DNA of 64,000 nucleotides from Albidovulum sp. GTDB lineage: Bacteria; Pseudomonadota; Alphaproteobacteria; Rhodobacterales; Rhodobacteraceae. How positions within the stretch are numbered: the first letter of the stretch is position 1; every line of letters begins with the position of its first letter. The translations under genes were made by a program, and so were the position numbers. Below the pieces are notes generated by a model. That model made no database searches. It saw only the letters and a program-made list of their open reading frames with translations, and was not told the DNA's origin. Positions 46,425 through 55,047 of the stretch are shown here, piece by piece. The stretch lies in assembly GCA_015491895.1 (NCBI GenBank), contig WFVA01000098.1, positions 1-64,000 on the forward strand, given 5' to 3'.

Positions 46425-47687
46425 TCAGGCCAGCAGGGCCTCCTCTTCCCGCCCCCGGATAGGAGCTTCAACGATCTCCCCAACGGGCTGATCGGCGCTG
46501 AAATGGACCGGGGCAAAATGCTCGGTTCGCCCCATGCGGGGGCTTTCCATCAGGATGCGGTGGGGCGTTCCGATCTGGGCCGCAAGATGTGCTGCCACGC
46601 GCTCCCGGCCGAGCGCCCGCAGCCTTGCCGCACGCTCGCGGATCACCGGCCCCTTCACCTGCGGCATCCGTGCCGCCGGCGTGCCCTTGCGCGGGGAATA
46701 GGGAAAGACATGCAGCCATGTGAGCCCGCATTCCTCCACCAGCCGCAGGGAATTTTCAAACATCGCTTCGGTTTCGGTGGGAAAGCCCGCGATGATATCG
46801 GCGCCGAAGGTGATATCCGGGCGCAGGCGCCGCGCATCCTCGCAGAAGCGGATCGCATCCTCGCGCGCGTGGCGCCGCTTCATGCGCTTGAGGATCATGT
46901 TGTCGCCCGCCTGAAGGGAGAGATGGAGATGGGGCATAAGGCGAGGTTCGGTGGCGATGGCCTCCATCAGGCGCTCGTCCACCTCGATGGAATCGATCGA
47001 GCTGATGCGCAGGCGGGGAAGATCCGGCACCAGGCGCAGGATGCGCATCACCAGATCGCCCAGCGCCGGCGCGCCGGGCAAATCGGCGCCCCAGCTTGTC
47101 ATGTCCACCCCCGTCAGCACCACCTCGTTATAGCCCTTGTCAACAAGCCGCCTGATCTGCTCCACCACTACACCCGCAGGCACCGAGCGCGAATTGCCGC
47201 GCCCGTAGGGGATGATGCAGAAGGTGCAGCGGTGATCGCAGCCGTTCTGCACCTGCACATAGGCGCGCGCGCGGGCGCCGAAGCCATCGATCAGATGGCC
47301 TGCCGTTTCGCGCACCGACATGATGTCATCCACCTGCACGCGCTCGGTTTCGCCGGTGAAATCGGGGGCAAGGCGGGCCCAGGTGGCGGGCTGCATCTTC
47401 TCGCCGTTGCCGATCACCAGATCAACCTCGCCCATGGCGGCGAAGGTTTCAGGCTCCGTCTGGGCGGCGCAGCCGGTGACGATCAGTTTCGCCTCCGGGT
47501 TTTCACGCCGCAGCCGGCGGATTTCCTGGCGTGCCTTGCGCACCGCCTCGGCCGTGACGGCGCAGGTATTCACCACAACCGCTCCCTCGACGCCGGCCTG
47601 TTCCGCCAGCGCCTTCATGGCCTCCGTTTCGTAAGTGTTGAGCCGGCAGCCGAGGGTCGCAAAGAGAGGGGGCTTCAGCGTGCCCAT
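46425..47687 (-). CDS. mtaB: tRNA t6A37 methylthiotransferase MtaB
   Basis: MtaB adds a methylthio group to t6A37 in tRNAs reading ANN codons, tRNA-Lys(TTT) among them. The 420-residue product has the UPF0004 N-terminus [14 protein letters not shown] with its Cys, a second Cys in [12 protein letters not shown] and a third in TGCAAQ, then the radical-SAM motif [17 protein letters not shown], and a C-terminal TRAM-like part. ATG 47687 overlaps the 3' end of dapF by 13 bases, so the two are likely co-translated. Confidence 0.95.
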   Translation of the reverse strand: MGTLKPPLFATLGCRLNTYETEAMKALAEQAGVEGAVVVNTCAVTAEAVRKARQEIRRLRRENPEAKLIVTGCAAQTEPETFAAMGEVDLVIGNGEKMQPATWARLAPDFTGETERVQVDDIMSVRETAGHLIDGFGARARAYVQVQNGCDHRCTFCIIPYGRGNSRSVPAGVVVEQIRRLVDKGYNEVVLTGVDMTSWGADLPGAPALGDLVMRILRLVPDLPRLRISSIDSIEVDERLMEAIATEPRLMPHLHLSLQAGDNMILKRMKRRHAREDAIRFCEDARRLRPDITFGADIIAGFPTETEAMFENSLRLVEECGLTWLHVFPYSPRKGTPAARMPQVKGPVIRERAARLRALGRERVAAHLAAQIGTPHRILMESPRMGRTEHFAPVHFSADQPVGEIVEAPIRGREEEALLA

Positions 47688-48520
47688 CCGGCAGCCTCCA
47701 GGAATTCCGGCGCGATCTCGCCCTCGAAGACCCGCGCCACCGGCCCCGAGAGCCACACGCCGTCATCACGCCAATCCACCCCGAGCGTGCCGCCGTCCAC
47801 CTCTATCTGCACGCGCCTGCCGGTGAGGCCACGCCGATGCGCGGCCACCGCCGCGGCGCAGGCGCCCGAGCCGCAGGCAAGGGTGATTCCGGTGCCGCGC
47901 TCCCACACCCGCATCCGCAGATGATCCGGGCCGAGGAGGGAGATGAATTCCACATTCGTAGCCTCGGGAAAAAGCGGATCGCGCTCGAAGCGCGCGCCTT
48001 CGCCGGCCACGTCCACCGCTTCGGCATCATCCACGAAGAAGACGCAATGGGGATTCCCCATGCCCACGGATGAGGGCGCACCCGGCAGGGGAAGGGCATC
48101 CGTATCCGCCTCGCGGCTGAGCGGGATTTCCCGCCAGTCAAGCTGCGGCGGCCCCATGTTGATGCTGATCGCACCATCCTCACGCCTGGCTTCGAGAATG
48201 CCGCGCGCGGTTTCGATCTGGATGCGATCCTTGCCGGTTTCGTCCATGACGAGGCTTGCCACGCAGCGGGTGGCATTGCCACAGGCGCCCGACGGGCTGC
48301 CATCGGCATTGCGGAATTCGAGCCCTATGGTGGCTGCATCCGAATCCCGTATCTCTGCCAGCTGATCGAACCCCACCCCCTTGTGGCGATCGCCCAGCGC
48401 GCGGGCGAGATCGGCGCTCACACGCGTATCCTGCCCCCGTGAATCGATGATCACGAAGTCATTCCCGGCGCCGTGCATCTTGAGAAACCGGAGGGGCTGA
48501 TATGGGTTTTGCCTCTGCAT
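47675..48520 (-). CDS. dapF: Diaminopimelate epimerase
   Basis: DapF makes meso-diaminopimelate for lysine and peptidoglycan. The 281-residue product has [15 protein letters not shown] at its N-terminus and the two catalytic cysteines in [11 protein letters not shown] and [13 protein letters not shown]. Length and spacing of the two halves are normal. It leads the dapF-mtaB pair and diverges from tRNA-Lys. Confidence 0.97.
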   Translation of the reverse strand: MQRQNPYQPLRFLKMHGAGNDFVIIDSRGQDTRVSADLARALGDRHKGVGFDQLAEIRDSDAATIGLEFRNADGSPSGACGNATRCVASLVMDETGKDRIQIETARGILEARREDGAISINMGPPQLDWREIPLSREADTDALPLPGAPSSVGMGNPHCVFFVDDAEAVDVAGEGARFERDPLFPEATNVEFISLLGPDHLRMRVWERGTGITLACGSGACAAAVAAHRRGLTGRRVQIEVDGGTLGVDWRDDGVWLSGPVARVFEGEIAPEFLEAAGWAR

Positions 48521-48587
48521 GGGCCGGCATATAGCGAGCGGCGCCGTGCATTACCAGAGAATGTCATGAAAAGTGGCAATTGGGGGC

Positions 48588-48616
48588 TTGACCATCCAGC
48601 CCCTCTTTCCTAGGTA
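48588..48616 (+). promoter_or_regulatory. Sigma-70-type promoter of tRNA-Lys
   Basis: TTGACC (48588-48593), a 17-base spacer and TAGGTA (48611-48616), then 11 bases to the mature tRNA 5' end. Confidence 0.7.
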
Positions 48617-48627
48617 GCCCTTGATGT

Positions 48628-48703
48628 GGGCCGTTAGCTCAGTTGGTAGAGCAACTGACTTTTAATCAGTAGGTCGCAGGTTCGATCCCTGCACGGCTCA
48701 CCA
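48628..48703 (+). tRNA. tRNA-Lys (anticodon TTT)
   Basis: A 76-base cloverleaf with encoded CCA. The acceptor arm GGGCCGT pairs with ACGGCTC (one G-T pair), the D loop reads AGCTCAGTTGGTAGAGC, the anticodon arm CTGACTTTTAATCAG gives TTT, and the T arm contains GGTTCGATCC. Confidence 0.97.
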
Positions 48704-48819
48704 TTTCTTCAGGAAACCCGGTAAAGCGATCGCCCTCCGGTTCGTGCGTCAGGCTTCCGTGGGCTGGCAGGCCGCGCGGCGCCCTCCAGATCCGAAGGGA
48801 TTGCGCATGACCACACCGC

Positions 48820-49410
48820 TCAGGAATCGGGCATGGCGGGATCCGCCTTGCCGGCAAGATCCTCATCAAGCGGCACCTCGAAGCTGTTGAGGATGAAGGC
48901 CAGCGTGGAATAGAAGCCGAGCGTTGCCATCAGATCGAGCGCCGCCTTCTTGCCCAGGAGCCCTGTGAGCTTTTTCTTCGTTTCCGGCGTCAGGCGCGCG
49001 TTCGCGAGCAATTCGTCAACCGCTTCAGCCAGGAGCGCATCCTCGGGGGCCATGTCCTGCACGGAGCCCCGAAGGCTCACAATGCGGCCCGCATCCAGCC
49101 CGCAGCGCCGTGCCCGCACCATGTGATGCGCCCATTCATAGGCCGAACCCAGACGGAACGCAGCGCGCAGGATCACCACCTCGGCCTTCTCGCGCCCAAG
49201 CGCATTTTCGAGAACCACATGGGCCCGCAGCGGCCCCCAGGCGCGCAGCAGTTCAGGGTGGTGAGCCATGACGCGATAGACATTCAGCTGCCCGGCAAAG
49301 TCTGTGAGCATGTCGCGGATATTCTCCGGCCACTCGTGATCCGCAAGCGGCGGAAAGGCGAAGGACATCTCCTGCGCCTTTCCCGAATCAGATTGCGGCT
49401 TCGATGGCAT
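48820..49410 (-). CDS. AhpD/carboxymuconolactone decarboxylase-like protein
   Basis: A 196-residue all-helical protein. LNVYRVMAHHPELLRAWGPL and REKAEVVILRAAFRLGSAYEWAHH resemble the CMD/AhpD family, but the usual C-x-x-C-x-x-x-H redox site reads S-x-Y-E-W-x-H-H: the cysteines are missing while the EWxHH part is kept, as in the non-redox CMD group. The start at 49410 lies inside the 3' end of the aminotransferase (23-base overlap), implying coupled translation. A link to amino-acid or amine catabolism is inferred from the partner; no specific reaction can be given. Confidence 0.82.
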   Translation of the reverse strand: MPSKPQSDSGKAQEMSFAFPPLADHEWPENIRDMLTDFAGQLNVYRVMAHHPELLRAWGPLRAHVVLENALGREKAEVVILRAAFRLGSAYEWAHHMVRARRCGLDAGRIVSLRGSVQDMAPEDALLAEAVDELLANARLTPETKKKLTGLLGKKAALDLMATLGFYSTLAFILNSFEVPLDEDLAGKADPAMPDS

Positions 49411-50707
49411 GAGCCAGCTTCTCCACCAGTTCATCGATTTCCCGCTCGGCGATTATGAAGGGCGGGGCGAGCAGCACGTGATCGCCGAGGCTGCCATCAA
49501 TCGTGCCGCCCATCGGATAGCAGATCAGCCCCGCCTCGAAGGCGGCGCTCTTGATCCGCCGAGCGATGCCGCGCTCCGGCTCGAAGGGGGCCTTGCTCTC
49601 GCGATCCGAAACGATTTCAAGGCCGCGAAAAAGCCCGCGCCCGCGGATATCGCCTACATGGGGATGATCGCCGAAGGCTTCATGCAGGGCTTTTTCGAGA
49701 TAATCCCCCCGGGCCCGCACCCGGCTCAGGAGATCCCTCTCCCGGATCTCGCGCACCACCGCGAGTGAGCAGGCCGCAGCGGTGGGATGGCCCATGTAGG
49801 TATGGCCATGCTGGAAGAAGCCGCTGCCGGAGGCGATGGCTTCATAGATAGCTTCCGAACACAGCATCGCGCCCACCGGCATGTAGCCCGCGCCAAGCCC
49901 CTTGGCGATTGTCACGATATCGGGGCGCACCCCCTCCTGCTCGCAGGCAAACATGGTCCCCGTGCGCCCCATGCCGCACATCACCTCATCGAGGATGAGC
50001 AGCACGCCATGGCGATCGCAGATTTCGCGTATGCGGCGGAAATAGCCCTTCACCGGCACCACCGCACCGCCCGTGGCCCCCACGACCGGCTCGGCAATGA
50101 AGGCCATGACATTCTCCGGCCCGAGGCGAAGGATTTCGGCTTCAAGCTCATCCGCTACCCGCAAACCGTATTCGGATGCGCTTTCTCCCGGAAGGCGATC
50201 GCGGTATTCATAGCAGGGCGCGATATGGCTGGTTTCGATCATCAGCGGTTCGAATTGCCGCCGCCGCCACATGTTGCCGCCTGCGGCGAGCGCGCCGAGC
50301 GTATTGCCATGATAGCTCTGGCGCCTTGCGATTATCCGCCCGCGTGAGGGCTCCCCCTTCTCGACGAAATACTGCCGGGCGAGCTTCAGCGCCGCTTCCA
50401 CCGCCTCCGATCCGCCGCTCAGCAGGCAGACCCGCCCGATCCCCTCGGGGGCAAGACCGATCAGCTCATCGGCAAGCGCCTCGGCCGGTTCGGATGTAAA
50501 ATAGCCGGTATGGGCATAGGAGACCTTGCCGAACTGCTCGATAACGGCTTCCTTCACTCTCCTGTTGGAGTGCCCGAGGCAGGAAACGGCAGCGCCGCCC
50601 GAGCCGTCGAGATAGCGCTTTCCCGTATCATCAATGAGATAGCACCCCTCTCCGCCGGCTACGGTGGGAGGGGTGACATGCGTCGTCCGGCCGAAGATAT
50701 GGCCCAT
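49388..50707 (-). CDS. Class III PLP-dependent aminotransferase
   Basis: A 439-residue aminotransferase of the omega-amino-acid/amine:pyruvate type. Seen: GKRYLDGSGGAAVSCLGHSN, the PLP phosphate region LLSGGSEAVEAALKLARQY, SYHGNTLGALA, ILDEVMCGMGRTGTMFA, and the Schiff-base Lys in IVTIAKGLGAGYMPVGA. ATG 50707 has GGAG upstream on the minus strand. It forms an operon with the CMD-like gene and diverges from a LysR regulator, its likely activator. The amino donor cannot be assigned. Confidence 0.92.
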   Translation of the reverse strand: MGHIFGRTTHVTPPTVAGGEGCYLIDDTGKRYLDGSGGAAVSCLGHSNRRVKEAVIEQFGKVSYAHTGYFTSEPAEALADELIGLAPEGIGRVCLLSGGSEAVEAALKLARQYFVEKGEPSRGRIIARRQSYHGNTLGALAAGGNMWRRRQFEPLMIETSHIAPCYEYRDRLPGESASEYGLRVADELEAEILRLGPENVMAFIAEPVVGATGGAVVPVKGYFRRIREICDRHGVLLILDEVMCGMGRTGTMFACEQEGVRPDIVTIAKGLGAGYMPVGAMLCSEAIYEAIASGSGFFQHGHTYMGHPTAAACSLAVVREIRERDLLSRVRARGDYLEKALHEAFGDHPHVGDIRGRGLFRGLEIVSDRESKAPFEPERGIARRIKSAAFEAGLICYPMGGTIDGSLGDHVLLAPPFIIAEREIDELVEKLAHAIEAAI

Positions 50708-50862
50708 GTTCTCTCTCCTGCTTGCTGGCCGGCGGGGATGTGCGCTGGCCGGATTGCGGGCCGGAGTATGAAGCCGCCGGCGCTCGGCGACCAATGCAAA
50801 TCTGTCATCATGTGGTATTTCCCTGCCCGTATTGGCCAAAAACAATCATGGGTGATGACAAA

Positions 50863-50883
50863 ATCATGCGCAAAATGCATGAT
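50863..50883. promoter_or_regulatory. Probable LysR-type operator
   Basis: ATCATGC, 7 bases, GCATGAT: a perfect inverted repeat that also contains a T-N11-A LysR box (T at 50867, A at 50879). It lies about 37 bases before the LysR start and 156 bases before the aminotransferase start. Confidence 0.6.
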
Positions 50884-50919
50884 ATGTGATGCGGTGGCAC
50901 TGAAGCGGATGGAGGCTGG

Positions 50920-51825
50920 ATGGATATTGCCTGGATGGAGGATTTTCTCGAGCTTGCCGAGCGGGGAAATTTCACCCGCGCCGCAATGGCGCGCAACATT
51001 TCGCAGGCCGCTTTCAGCCGGCGCATCAGGGCGCTGGAGGAGTGGCTGGGCGCCCGGCTCGTGGATCGCTCCACACATCCGGTGCGCCTGACGGCCGAGG
51101 GCGAGAGATTCGCACATGAAGCAGGCGAGATCCTTGCGCATCTCGAGGAAACGCGGGCGCGCCTTTCCCATCCCGATCTTGGCCGCAATGCGCGGGTGCG
51201 CATAGCCATGCCCCACATGCTTGCCGTTTCCCGCTTTCCTCTCTGGTGGGGGGCCTGGTCAGCGGGAACTCCGATCAAGGCCCAGGCTTCTGTCGGCAGT
51301 GTGAGCGATATCATCTCCGATTTTGTCGCCGGCGGCAGTGAAATCCTAATCTGCCATCGCGGCGCGCAGCTGCCGGTGATGCTCGATCCCGCTCTCTTCG
51401 ACATGCATGTGATCGAATACGATATACTGCGCCCCTATGTTTCGCGCGCCCATTTTCCCGATTGCGCGGCCGGGGATCTGCAGCGGGGCGAAAAGCCCCT
51501 GCCGCTCGTGCTCTATGGGCGGGGCGCCTATTTTGCCCGGCTTGTCGAGCGGAAAATAGATGCCGCGCCGGAGCTTTTTGCCGGTGCCATCCGAATCGAA
51601 TGCAACATCGCCCACATGCTGCGCGATTGCGTTGCAAGGGGGATGGGCGTTGGATGGTTGCCCTGGTCCATCATTGAGGGGAATCACCGCGCCCGACTTG
51701 CGGCTCTGCCGGGGCGGCAGTGGCAGGAGGATCTGGAGGTTGTGGCATTCAGGCACAAACGCGGCTCCGGCCCGGCCGGTGAGGCAATCTGGCAGCGCAT
51801 CCGCAGAATGGCCCCGCGCCGCTGA
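50920..51825 (+). CDS. LysR-family transcriptional regulator
   Basis: A 301-residue LysR regulator: the N-terminal helix-turn-helix is MEDFLELAERGNFTRAAMA with ISQAAFSRRIRALEEWLGAR and DRSTHPVRLTAEG; the rest is a periplasmic-binding-like effector domain. GGAGG lies 4 bases before the ATG. It is divergent from the class III aminotransferase and convergent with bhcR (9 bases between stops). By LysR custom it probably controls the divergent aminotransferase operon; the effector is unknown. Confidence 0.93.
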   Translation: MDIAWMEDFLELAERGNFTRAAMARNISQAAFSRRIRALEEWLGARLVDRSTHPVRLTAEGERFAHEAGEILAHLEETRARLSHPDLGRNARVRIAMPHMLAVSRFPLWWGAWSAGTPIKAQASVGSVSDIISDFVAGGSEILICHRGAQLPVMLDPALFDMHVIEYDILRPYVSRAHFPDCAAGDLQRGEKPLPLVLYGRGAYFARLVERKIDAAPELFAGAIRIECNIAHMLRDCVARGMGVGWLPWSIIEGNHRARLAALPGRQWQEDLEVVAFRHKRGSGPAGEAIWQRIRRMAPRR

Positions 51826-51834
51826 CAAGGGTGC

Positions 51835-52677
51835 TCAATCCGGTTTTTGGCGAATCCTGCCTCCGGTCGCCGAGGTTATTTCCTCCGCCGCCTGCATGAC
51901 ATGTTGCCTGTTTTGCGCAATCATCCCGTCATCGAACCGCCCGGCAGGGCCGGAAATGGATATGCCTGCAACGGCCTCGCCGAAGGAATTGAAGATTGCC
52001 GCGCCGAGGCAGCGCATGCCGCTGAATTGTTCTTCATCGTCCAGGGAATAGCCTTGTTTGCGGATCCGGGCGAGTTCGGCGAGAAGGGTTTCTGGAGATG
52101 TGATGGTATTGGGGGTGTAGCGGGGGAGCCCCATTTTTCTGATGGCTGCGATGATCTCCTCGTTGCCCAGGCAGGCGAGCATGGCCTTGCCGATCCCCGA
52201 GGCATGCAGCAGGCTTCGGGTGCCGGGCAGGAAGAAGGCGCGCACCGGGTGTTGTGTTTCGACCTGGGAGACGAAAACGATTTCATGGCCTTCAAGAACG
52301 GCCAGATTCGCGGTTTCGCCCGTTTGCTCCATCAGCCTGCGCAATATCGGGCGTGCCGCATCCACCAGATTGCTGCGCGCAAGATAGGTTGCTCCCACGC
52401 GATAGGCACCGATGCCGATGGCCCATTCCTGGGTATCGGCATCGAAGCGCACGAAACCGTGCTGGTAAAGGGTCGTGAGCAGGCGGTGGGCGGTCGAGGC
52501 GGGGATCTCCGCTTCGCGTGCGAGCACGCTCAGGGTCATGCTGCCGCGCAATGACAGCTGGTGAAGAAGCGCAAGGCCCCGATCGAGGGCGCGCACAGTG
52601 CCGCTTTCCGCTTCTCGCATGAGGGAGCGCGGGCGCCCTCTCTTGCGCCGGATGCTCTTCTCTTCTTCGGCCGACAT
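51835..52677 (-). CDS. bhcR: IclR-family regulator of the beta-hydroxyaspartate cycle (BhcR)
   Basis: A 280-residue IclR protein. The winged helix is VRALDRGLALLHQLSLRG, LSVLAREAEIPASTAHRLLTTL, then the effector domain with LVDAARPILRRLMEQTGETANLAVLEGHEIVFVSQ in parts and CLGAAIFNSFGEAVAGISISGP near the end. A basic N-terminal tail (SIRRKRGRPRS) precedes it. In Paracoccus the gene at this position, bhcR, activates bhcABCD and responds to glyoxylate. Start at 52677 has GGGAG upstream. The divergent placement 196 bases from bhcA supports the same role here. Confidence 0.9.
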   Translation of the reverse strand: MSAEEEKSIRRKRGRPRSLMREAESGTVRALDRGLALLHQLSLRGSMTLSVLAREAEIPASTAHRLLTTLYQHGFVRFDADTQEWAIGIGAYRVGATYLARSNLVDAARPILRRLMEQTGETANLAVLEGHEIVFVSQVETQHPVRAFFLPGTRSLLHASGIGKAMLACLGNEEIIAAIRKMGLPRYTPNTITSPETLLAELARIRKQGYSLDDEEQFSGMRCLGAAIFNSFGEAVAGISISGPAGRFDDGMIAQNRQHVMQAAEEITSATGGRIRQKPD

Positions 52678-52704
52678 ATTCCGATTCTCCCTTCCGATTG
52701 AACA

Positions 52705-52714
52705 TTTTCGAAAA
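52705..52714. promoter_or_regulatory. Palindrome in the bhcR-bhcA intergenic region
   Basis: TTTTCGAAAA, a perfect 10-base palindrome, 28 bases before the bhcR start. Its place near bhcR suggests autoregulation by the IclR protein. Confidence 0.45.
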
Positions 52715-52739
52715 CCGATCATATCTGATTGCCATGGCT

Positions 52740-52752
52740 GAAAAATTGAAAA
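52740..52752 (+). repeat. Direct-repeat copy 1 in the bhc control region
   Basis: GAAAAATTGAAAA, identical to 52807-52819, 67 bases apart (between six and seven helical turns). Together with the palindromes it may form a set of BhcR half-sites. Confidence 0.4.
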
Positions 52753-52799
52753 CCATGACATTTCAGAATGTTATCCGAAAACAAGGTAAAATGAAAATG

Positions 52800-52820
52800 T
52801 TTTTCAGAAAAATTGAAAAA
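52800..52820. promoter_or_regulatory. Inverted repeat upstream of bhcA (probable BhcR operator)
   Basis: TTTTTCA (52800-52806), 7 bases, TGAAAAA (52814-52820): a perfect 7-7-7 inverted repeat 53 bases before bhcA. It contains copy 2 of the direct repeat GAAAAATTGAAAA (52807-52819). Confidence 0.5.
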
Positions 52821-52873
52821 CCCATGCGCACAGCTATCATCTGATTTGTCGACCACCTTCAGAAGGAAAGCCA

Positions 52874-54064
52874 ATGTTCGGCCTCAATCCGGTTTTCATT
52901 CCCGGCCCAACCAACATACCCGACCGGCTGCGCCACGCGATGAACGTGCAGACGATCGATCACCGAGCGCCCGATTTCGTGGAAGTCTTCACGCCCGTTC
53001 TCAGGGATCTGAAAAAGGTGTTCCGCACCCGGGATGGCCAGACCTTCATCTTCGCCGCTTCGGGCACCGGCGGCTGGGAGGCGGCGATCACCAATACGCT
53101 TTCGCCGGGCGACAAGGTGCTGATCGCGCGTTACGGCATGTTTTCCCACCGCTGGATCGACATGTGCCAGCGCCATGGGCTTGATGTGCAGGTGATCGAG
53201 TGCGAATGGGGTGCGGGCGCGCCGGCCGATCGCTTTGCCGAAATCCTCGCCGCCGACAAGCGCCGCGAGATCCGCGCCGTTCTCGTGACACATAACGAAA
53301 CGGCGACGGGCGTGCTTTCCGATATCGCCGCCGTGCGCAAGGCAATGAATGGAGCGGGCCATCCGGCCATGCTCTTCGTGGATTGTGTCTCGTCGCTGGC
53401 GTCGATGGATTTCCGCATGGATGAATGGGAGGTGGATATCGCGATTTCCGGCTCGCAGAAGGGTTTCATGCTGGCTGCCGGTGCTGCTCTGCTGGCGGTT
53501 TCCCCCAAGGCGATGGCGGCGATGGAGGAGGCCAGGGCCCACCGCTGCTATTTCGATATGCGCGAGATGGCGGCGGCCAATGCCTCCGGGGGCTTCCCCT
53601 ATACGCCACCGCTCAATCTGATCTTCGGGCTGCGCGAGAGCCTCGACATGCTGCTCGAAGAGGGGCTTGATAACGTTTATGCCCGCCATCGCCGGCTGGC
53701 CGAGGGCGTGCGTCGGGCCGTCGCTGCCTGGGGGATGGAACTGGTGGCCAAGAGCCCGGATCTTTATTCCGACAGCGTCAGCGCGATTCTCGTGCCCGAG
53801 GGCTTTGATTCCAATGCGCTGACAGATCACGCCTATGAGAAATACCATGTTTCCTTCGGCATCGGGCTTGGCGAGATGGCGGGCAAGGCCTTCCGCATCG
53901 GCCATCTCGGCGCGCTTACCGATGTCATGGTGCTTTCCGGCCTTGCAACGGCCGAAATGGCGATGAAGGATCTTTCCTACCCGATCGAGCTGGGATCGGG
54001 CGTTGCCGCTGCGCAGGAATATTACCGCAATACCCCTGCCACCGCAACGGCAAAGGCAGCTTGA
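52874..54064 (+). CDS. bhcA: L-aspartate:glyoxylate aminotransferase BhcA
   Basis: BhcA transfers the amino group of aspartate to glyoxylate, yielding oxaloacetate and glycine. The 396-residue PLP enzyme is of the serine-glyoxylate aminotransferase kind: FIPGPTNIPDRLRHAM, FAASGTGGWEAAITNTL, VTHNETATGVL, FVDCVSSLASMDF, the PLP lysine in ISGSQKGFMLAAGAAL, and FRIGHLGALTDVMVL. AAGGA is upstream of the ATG. It is first in bhcABCD; bhcB begins about 15 bases after its stop. Confidence 0.95.
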   Translation: MFGLNPVFIPGPTNIPDRLRHAMNVQTIDHRAPDFVEVFTPVLRDLKKVFRTRDGQTFIFAASGTGGWEAAITNTLSPGDKVLIARYGMFSHRWIDMCQRHGLDVQVIECEWGAGAPADRFAEILAADKRREIRAVLVTHNETATGVLSDIAAVRKAMNGAGHPAMLFVDCVSSLASMDFRMDEWEVDIAISGSQKGFMLAAGAALLAVSPKAMAAMEEARAHRCYFDMREMAAANASGGFPYTPPLNLIFGLRESLDMLLEEGLDNVYARHRRLAEGVRRAVAAWGMELVAKSPDLYSDSVSAILVPEGFDSNALTDHAYEKYHVSFGIGLGEMAGKAFRIGHLGALTDVMVLSGLATAEMAMKDLSYPIELGSGVAAAQEYYRNTPATATAKAA

Positions 54065-54079
54065 AAGCATGAGGAAGTG

Positions 54080-55027
54080 ATGCTGATACCCACCTATGAG
54101 GATGTCGAAAGAGCCCATGAGCGCATCAGCGCCCATGTGCACGAAACGCCGGTGCTGACATCGCGCACCTTCAACGATCTCACCGGTGCCGAGCTTTTCT
54201 TCAAATGCGAAAACTTCCAGAAGGCGGGCGTGTTCAAGGCGCGCGGGGCCAGCAATGCCGTTTTCTCTCTGAGCGATGCGCAGGCCGCGCGCGGCGTGGC
54301 CACGCATTCCTCGGGCAATCACGGGCTCTCGCTCGCCTATGCGGCGGGGCGGCGGGGCATTCCCTGCCATGTGGTCATGCCGCGCACCGCACCGGAGGCC
54401 AAGAAGGAGGCCGTGCGCGGCTACGGGGGCACCATCACCGAATGCGAGCCCTCCACATCCAGCCGCGAGGAAGTGTTTGCCCGGGTTGTCGAGGAAACGG
54501 GGGCGGAATTCGTGCATCCCTACAACGATCCGCGCGTGATTGCCGGGCAGGGGACATGCTCGAAGGAGCTTCTGGCCCAGACGGGCGGGCTCGATGCGGT
54601 GATCGCGCCCATTGGCGGGGGCGGGATGGTTTCGGGCACCTGCCTTACCCTTTCCAGCATCGCGCCCGATGTGGAAATCTTTGCTGCCGAGCCGAAACAA
54701 GCCGATGATGCCTGGCGCTCCCTCAGAGCCGGCCATATCATCGCCGATGATGCGCCGGTCACGGTGGCCGACGGCCTCAAGGTGCCGCTCAAGGATCTCA
54801 CCTGGCATTTCGTGAAGAACCACGTGAGCGATATCCTCCTCGCCGAAGAGCAGGAGATCATCGATGCCATGTATCTGATCTGGCAGCGCATGAAGATCGT
54901 GGTCGAGCCTTCGAGCGCGGTGACGCTCGCAACAATACTGAAGAACCGGGAAACATTCGCCGGAAAGCGGGTGGGTGTGATCCTGACCGGCGGCAATGTG
55001 GATCTGAAAAAGCTGCCCTGGATGTGA
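54080..55027 (+). CDS. bhcB: beta-Hydroxyaspartate dehydratase BhcB
   Basis: BhcB dehydrates (2R,3S)-beta-hydroxyaspartate to iminosuccinate. It is a 315-residue fold-II PLP enzyme like threonine/serine dehydratases: KCENFQKAGVFKARGASNAV holds the PLP lysine, THSSGNHGLSLAYAA the phosphate-facing Asn, and GGGGMVSGTCL the PLP phosphate loop. ATG 54080 is preceded by GAGGAAG; a GTG at 54077 is possible. Its stop region overlaps the reading frame upstream of bhcC. Confidence 0.95.
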   Translation: MLIPTYEDVERAHERISAHVHETPVLTSRTFNDLTGAELFFKCENFQKAGVFKARGASNAVFSLSDAQAARGVATHSSGNHGLSLAYAAGRRGIPCHVVMPRTAPEAKKEAVRGYGGTITECEPSTSSREEVFARVVEETGAEFVHPYNDPRVIAGQGTCSKELLAQTGGLDAVIAPIGGGGMVSGTCLTLSSIAPDVEIFAAEPKQADDAWRSLRAGHIIADDAPVTVADGLKVPLKDLTWHFVKNHVSDILLAEEQEIIDAMYLIWQRMKIVVEPSSAVTLATILKNRETFAGKRVGVILTGGNVDLKKLPWM

Positions 55028-55047
55028 CCGGGGCCGGGAGGAGCGAG

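Noticed and set aside
48666-48869. Small minus-strand frame ending VSRAGIEPATY
   Set aside because: This tail is the familiar translation of the antisense strand of a tRNA gene; it is a common false annotation.
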